A stretch of 8,804 bases of DNA, taken from positions 1 through 8,804 of the forward strand of contig QMSL01000049.1 in the NCBI GenBank assembly GCA_003649665.1, written 5' to 3'. Below the pieces are notes generated by a model. The model saw only the letters and a program-made list of their open reading frames with translations. It ran no database searches and was not told the origin of the DNA. The translations under genes and the position numbers were made by a program. This DNA comes from Thermoprotei archaeon (GTDB taxonomy: Archaea; Thermoproteota; Thermoprotei; QMSL01; B3-G16). Below are positions 5,541 to 8,804 of the stretch, piece after piece. Positions within the stretch are counted from its first letter, which is position 1; each line of letters begins with the position of its first letter.

Positions 5541-7424
5541 ATGAGGATCATGATTAGGGATATTATTAAGAGAGATAGGAAAATAATAGCGGTCATCTGT
5601 GTAATACTGGTGTTACTCATGATAGGTTCATACTTTAGTATGGGTCCTCGTGGTAAACCGAAGATACTTAAGGAAGAAGAGCAAATTCCAGAGGAAGTCA
5701 TGCCTTTTGAGTTGGCTTGGGATTTAGTTAGGTGTCGTCCTGGTGGTGTTATGCTTACGTGGGATGATTTGAGCGATGATGATAAGGAGTTTTTGGATAT
5801 GATTGAGAAATCACTCTTTTTATACTTCTGGAATGAAGCAGACCCAATAACAGGACTAGTACCAGACAATACGAAAAATAGGCGAATGGCAAGTATTGCT
5901 GCAGTTGGCTTCGAATTGTCAGCCATTTGTATTGGTGAGAGTCATGGTTGGATTAGTTATGAGCAAGCTTATAATAGAGTTCTTAAGATTTTAAGATGCT
6001 TTGATCCCAAAAATCCTAAAGTAGCAGGTTCTCATGGCTTCTTCTATCACTTCGTAGATACACGTACAGGAACAAGATTAGGGAAGTCCGAGCTCTCATT
6101 AATAGATACTGCTATCCTTATGTGTGGTGTTTTGCATGCTGGCCAGCATTTTAAGGGTACTGAGATTGAAAAACTAGCCGATAGAATTTATAGGGCTGTA
6201 GAGTGGGATTGGATGCTTGATAAGAGCAAGAACCTACTAATGTACTCACCAGGTGGTGTTAGAGGAAAAGGTTATAGCGAATACATTTTAGCTTATATTT
6301 TAGCTCTTGGTTCGCCTACACATCCGATACCTGCAAGTGCTTACCATGAGTGGGCTAAAGGGTATAGATGGCATGAGTATGAAGGAATAAGATATCTAGG
6401 CGCAGGATGGGCAGATAGAGCTCTTAAGCTCTACCTTTGGCAAACGCCTCTTGCATGGCTAGATCTTAGAGAAATGCATGATAAGTATGCTAACTATTGG
6501 CAGGAGGCAATAAGAATTCATTTAGCAAACTATAAGTACTGTACGAATTACTTCAAGTCTAAAGGCTTACCACCATTATGGGGTTGGACTGCATGTATTG
6601 GAAAGGATAAGTATCTTGGTTGGGCAACCCCATTCGATGGAACAATTGCACCATTCGCCATCATAGCCGCAATACCATTCGTACCAAAGTTGGCAATTCC
6701 TACGTTAAAGTTCATTTATGAAGAGTATGGCCATAGACTCTGGGGGTCTTATGGCTTCTATGACGCATTTAATATAGAGCAAAACTGGTTCGCCGACGTG
6801 TATATAGGTATCGATCAAGGTATGGCGCTTCTCCTATTAGAGAACTTTAGAACAGGGCTTGTGTGGAAGGAGTTCATGCAAATACCGTACATTAAGGAGG
6901 GATTGAGAAAAGCCGGTTTTGTTAAAGGTTTTCACCCTGATAGTGAAGGCTTCATTAAAGACTGGTTAGTAATAGGTCCATTTGAAGCTAGTAGTGTAGA
7001 GGAGGCCTTCGACACCAACTTCATTAATGAGGCTAATATCAGCATTCCCAAGGCTGGTAAGTCCACCAAAGGGTTGGTCTGGAAAGAGCTTCACATGCCT
7101 TATGGAGATCTCGCCTCAAGGTACATAGACCTTAGCGTATTATTTGAGCCTAGGAGGGCTAGTACAGCGTATGCTTTTGTAGTCGTAAAATCTGCTAAGA
7201 ACGCAACGGTTGATTTAGAAATATGGAGCTCAGGACTAATTAAGGTATGGGTGAATAACGAACTAATGTACGCTAGTACCTCAATTTTAAATGCTACCGG
7301 TCCCTATCGAGACGTAATCAAAGACGTAAAGTTACGTAAGGGAAACAATACTATATTAGTGAAAATTGTCTGCAGTTCACCAAGTGGATGGAAGTTTTAC
7401 TTAAGGCTTATTGAGAGGAAGTGA
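5541..7424 (+). CDS. Membrane-anchored GH144-like (Pfam Glycoamylase) glycoside hydrolase with C-terminal beta-sandwich
   Basis: 627 residues. An N-terminal signal anchor (basic residues, then a helix at 15-32, no good cleavage site) is followed by a linker to about 75. The (alpha/alpha)6-type domain runs to about 450. Family landmarks are SLFLYFWNEADPITGLVPD (91-109), ASIAAVGFELSAICIG (117-132), SELSLIDTAIL (183-193), WGWTACIGKDKY (347-358) with DGTIAPFA (366-373), and YIGIDQGMALLLLENFRTGL (421-440). These match the Glycoamylase (PF10091) family, which includes GH144 endo-beta-1,2-glucanases. Acidic candidates for catalysis are E184, D189, D366 and D425; I cannot assign them. From about 470 a second domain begins WLVIGPF (475-481) and ends with KVWVNNELMY and GNNTILVKI, like galactose-binding-type beta-sandwiches that bind carbohydrate. 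It probably acts outside the cell, tethered near the paired surface proteins. Beta-1,2-glucan is one possible substrate; another glucan or a glycoprotein glycan is equally open. Confidence 0.85.
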   Translation: MRIMIRDIIKRDRKIIAVICVILVLLMIGSYFSMGPRGKPKILKEEEQIPEEVMPFELAWDLVRCRPGGVMLTWDDLSDDDKEFLDMIEKSLFLYFWNEADPITGLVPDNTKNRRMASIAAVGFELSAICIGESHGWISYEQAYNRVLKILRCFDPKNPKVAGSHGFFYHFVDTRTGTRLGKSELSLIDTAILMCGVLHAGQHFKGTEIEKLADRIYRAVEWDWMLDKSKNLLMYSPGGVRGKGYSEYILAYILALGSPTHPIPASAYHEWAKGYRWHEYEGIRYLGAGWADRALKLYLWQTPLAWLDLREMHDKYANYWQEAIRIHLANYKYCTNYFKSKGLPPLWGWTACIGKDKYLGWATPFDGTIAPFAIIAAIPFVPKLAIPTLKFIYEEYGHRLWGSYGFYDAFNIEQNWFADVYIGIDQGMALLLLENFRTGLVWKEFMQIPYIKEGLRKAGFVKGFHPDSEGFIKDWLVIGPFEASSVEEAFDTNFINEANISIPKAGKSTKGLVWKELHMPYGDLASRYIDLSVLFEPRRASTAYAFVVVKSAKNATVDLEIWSSGLIKVWVNNELMYASTSILNATGPYRDVIKDVKLRKGNNTILVKIVCSSPSGWKFYLRLIERK

Positions 7425-7462
7425 GAATGGTACTTTACTCCTCTCTTAACGTAGCTTAAGAC

Positions 7463-8473
7463 CTATGAGGCCTTAATTCCTCTCTTCCACATCGCAGCTT
7501 CCTCATAGTAGCCTAATCTCTCAAGAAATTCCGCTATCAGGCATTTTATCTCCTTAGGCATCTTATCGATACTCTTATTTACTTCCACTATGGTTCCACT
7601 CCCCATCTTAGTCATCCTTACATAGTGAGGCCATTCCCTAATGGTTATCTTTACATCATAACCGTGTAGGTATATTATCTTATGCTTAGTCATTAATAGA
7701 GGCAATTTCTCCTGAATACCCTTAATGATCTCATATCGAATACCTTTTTCATTTAACATCTGTTTGAATAAATCTAAAGCATCATCAACTATCTCCTCAT
7801 CATAAAGCTGAAGGATAGACCAGTACTTACCTTTGATTATCATATAGAGGGACATAGCCCCAGGAGTTATTAAGAATGTTATTAGCAAGAACATAAACAC
7901 TATGATCTCGGGTCCTTTTCTTAGTGAAATCATGAGCATAACCAATAATAGTAGGCCCCATGATAGAAGACTTATACTTATAGCTAAAGATGATGATGCT
8001 ATCCTCTTGCTCTTAGTAATGGAAGCTATTAAATAAGTAACCGAACCAATTATCAATGGCGTTCCTAGTATCAGACCTATCCATAGGTTATAATAGAAGG
8101 CGCCTACGCCATAGCTAGTGATTAGTATCACTAGGGGATTGCATTTCACACCTCTTCTATCGAGAACTTCTATCACATAAGCCATAATGGATATTGTGAT
8201 GAGCGTCATATAGCAGGTGGCTATATTATGCTGATAGCCTAATAGCCAACTAGAGATTGTGAGAGCGAGAACAGATGATGTAAAACTCATTATGAGCACG
8301 AATTTACTAGTCGCTAAACTAACCGTAATGACTATTGCGTAAAGTAGGGGAGCTACGAACGTATAGGAGAAGAGAACAATAGAACGTATTTTAGGAATAT
8401 AACCCAATAACAACATTAAGTTCATAAGAATTATGAACGTCGTAACTCTCCAGGCCGCGCTTTTACCGTTCAT
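7463..8473 (-). CDS. Unrecognised polytopic membrane protein with C-terminal soluble domain
   Basis: 336 residues from the ATG at 8473. A longer reading from GTG 8539 would start upstream of the apparent promoter (8502-8518), so I reject it. About eight hydrophobic segments fall near residues 11-27, 31-54, 58-79, 85-103, 113-133, 136-153, 160-184 and 189-211. Basic loops (DRRGVK, TKSKR, SLRKG) lie between some of them. The last third (about 220-336) is soluble and mixed alpha/beta, with DDALDLFKQMLNEKG, HKIIYLHGYDVKITI and ECL-like KCLIAEFLERLGYYEEAAMW; it is probably cytoplasmic. I do not recognise the family, and no catalytic or metal motif stands out. It converges on the hydrolase with only 38 bases between stops (7425-7462), so its place in the same pathway is not implied. 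A sensor, a transporter-like protein or a housekeeping membrane protein are all possible. Confidence 0.8.
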   Translation of the reverse strand: MNGKSAAWRVTTFIILMNLMLLLGYIPKIRSIVLFSYTFVAPLLYAIVITVSLATSKFVLIMSFTSSVLALTISSWLLGYQHNIATCYMTLITISIMAYVIEVLDRRGVKCNPLVILITSYGVGAFYYNLWIGLILGTPLIIGSVTYLIASITKSKRIASSSLAISISLLSWGLLLLVMLMISLRKGPEIIVFMFLLITFLITPGAMSLYMIIKGKYWSILQLYDEEIVDDALDLFKQMLNEKGIRYEIIKGIQEKLPLLMTKHKIIYLHGYDVKITIREWPHYVRMTKMGSGTIVEVNKSIDKMPKEIKCLIAEFLERLGYYEEAAMWKRGIKAS

Positions 8474-8501
8474 ATTCTCATAAGTACGGGATACATTTAG
8501 G

Positions 8502-8518
8502 TTATTTATACTTTTAAG
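8502..8518 (-). promoter_or_regulatory. Promoter of the unrecognised membrane-protein gene
   Basis: On the minus strand the sequence reads CTTAAAAGTATAAATAA: a BRE-like AAAAG followed by TATAAATAA (8502-8510). The box is centred about 33 bases before the ATG at 8473, which implies a leader of only a few bases. It resembles the GAAAGTATATAG promoter near 3109-3120. It decides the start, because an upstream GTG at 8539 would not be transcribed from it. Confidence 0.55.
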
Positions 8519-8581
8519 CGCTATTTGGAGATTAAGCACTTAGGTATTATAAGTAAGATTTAAAGATATTCCCGAGTTAAG

Positions 8582-8779
8582 ATGATTCCTAAGTAAGGAG
8601 ACATTAAGGAAGGTAGCCTTCTTGAGCTACAGGTAGTAGGCGATAAAATAATCCTAAGAGTTCGAGATCTTCGGAGTGAGTTACGAGAACGAGGCAAGAA
8701 GTTAAGAGTTTACCTTGAGAGAGGAGAGGAGGAGATTACAGAGGAGGAAGAATTATGGATAAGAGATAAGACGAATTAA
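8582..8779 (+). pseudogene. Broken AbrB/VapB-type antitoxin gene
   Basis: After a stop at 8594-8596, the + strand is open from 8597 to TAA at 8777-8779. It reads GDIKEGSLLELQVVGDKIIL and then R, the second half of an AbrB (SpoVT/MazE-like swapped-hairpin) DNA-binding domain, followed by a charged tail (SELRERGKK, EEEITEEEELW) typical of archaeal VapB antitoxins. In the same frame just before the stop is MIPK (8582-8593), matching the IPK of the usual IPKxxRExLGI stretch. The piece between is gone: a short in-frame deletion with a stop at the junction would explain it. No ATG, GTG or TTG lies in frame after the stop, so the fragment should not be translated. Intact VapB proteins bind and neutralise a PIN-domain VapC RNase encoded next door. 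No VapC start is visible in the remaining 25 bases, so a partner, if any, lies outside. Confidence 0.6.
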
Positions 8780-8804
8780 GACGGAGAAGACTCGCAGTCT
8801 CAGA

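Noticed and set aside
5525..5926. Minus-strand open frame of 133 codons under the hydrolase
   Set aside because: It is a shadow of the clearly recognised hydrolase frame and has no family motifs or promoter.
7425..7462. Short inverted repeat CTTAA...TTAAG between convergent stops
   Set aside because: Five-base arms with no T-run on either side are too weak to call a terminator.
8196..8234. Possible C/D box RNA: GTGATGA followed by CTGA
   Set aside because: It lies antisense within a membrane-protein gene, has no convincing D'/C' pair or terminal stem, and is explained by coding sequence.
8474..8539. N-terminal extension of the unrecognised membrane protein from GTG 8539
   Set aside because: The BRE/TATA-like promoter (8502-8518) lies inside this extension and the 22 extra residues are not part of any membrane segment.
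8696..8780. Purine-rich tract that could be a special DNA element
   Set aside because: It is explained by the glutamate-, arginine- and lysine-rich tail of the VapB-like remnant (GAG, GAA, AGA and AAG codons).

Overview
The window looks like part of a thermophilic archaeal genome, most likely Thermoproteota (Crenarchaeota). It is A+T-rich, leans on AGA/AGG arginine and ATA isoleucine codons, and has archaeal promoters: TATA boxes with purine-rich BRE-like flanks about 25-30 bases before start codons, giving leaderless or nearly leaderless genes. A Shine-Dalgarno-type site appears before the gene internal to an operon. The genus cannot be named from the sequence.

Layout. Positions 1-72 (+) are the last 23 codons of a gene running in from the left; its end matches the C-terminus of the transporter-like protein at 1079-3073. 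Positions 163-989 (-) are a decayed NosD-type beta-helix gene with three frameshifts and internal stops. Positions 1079-3073 (-) encode a large polytopic membrane protein of the DUF6785/DUF6784 (OPT-like) type. Across a 106-base divergent promoter region, the + strand carries two paralogous surface proteins (3180-4322 and 4342-5490). Each has a signal peptide, a beta-rich ectodomain, a helical stalk and a C-terminal membrane anchor. A membrane-anchored GH144-like (Pfam Glycoamylase) glycoside hydrolase with a C-terminal beta-sandwich follows (5541-7424), behind its own promoter, which lies inside a striking inverted repeat. Converging on it is an unrecognised membrane protein of about eight segments with a C-terminal soluble domain (7463-8473, -). 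The right end holds a broken AbrB/VapB-type antitoxin remnant (8582-8779, +).

How the genes may work together. The central block (1079-7424) reads as a surface carbohydrate-handling locus. The hydrolase would cleave a glucan or glycan outside the membrane, the paired tethered ectodomain proteins could bind or present substrate, and the divergent OPT-like protein could import product. The hydrolase family and the transporter-like family are recognised from motifs. The link between them, the substrate and the role of the paired proteins are inference. The locus is flanked by debris (NosD and VapB remnants), as expected of an accessory region that has been rearranged.
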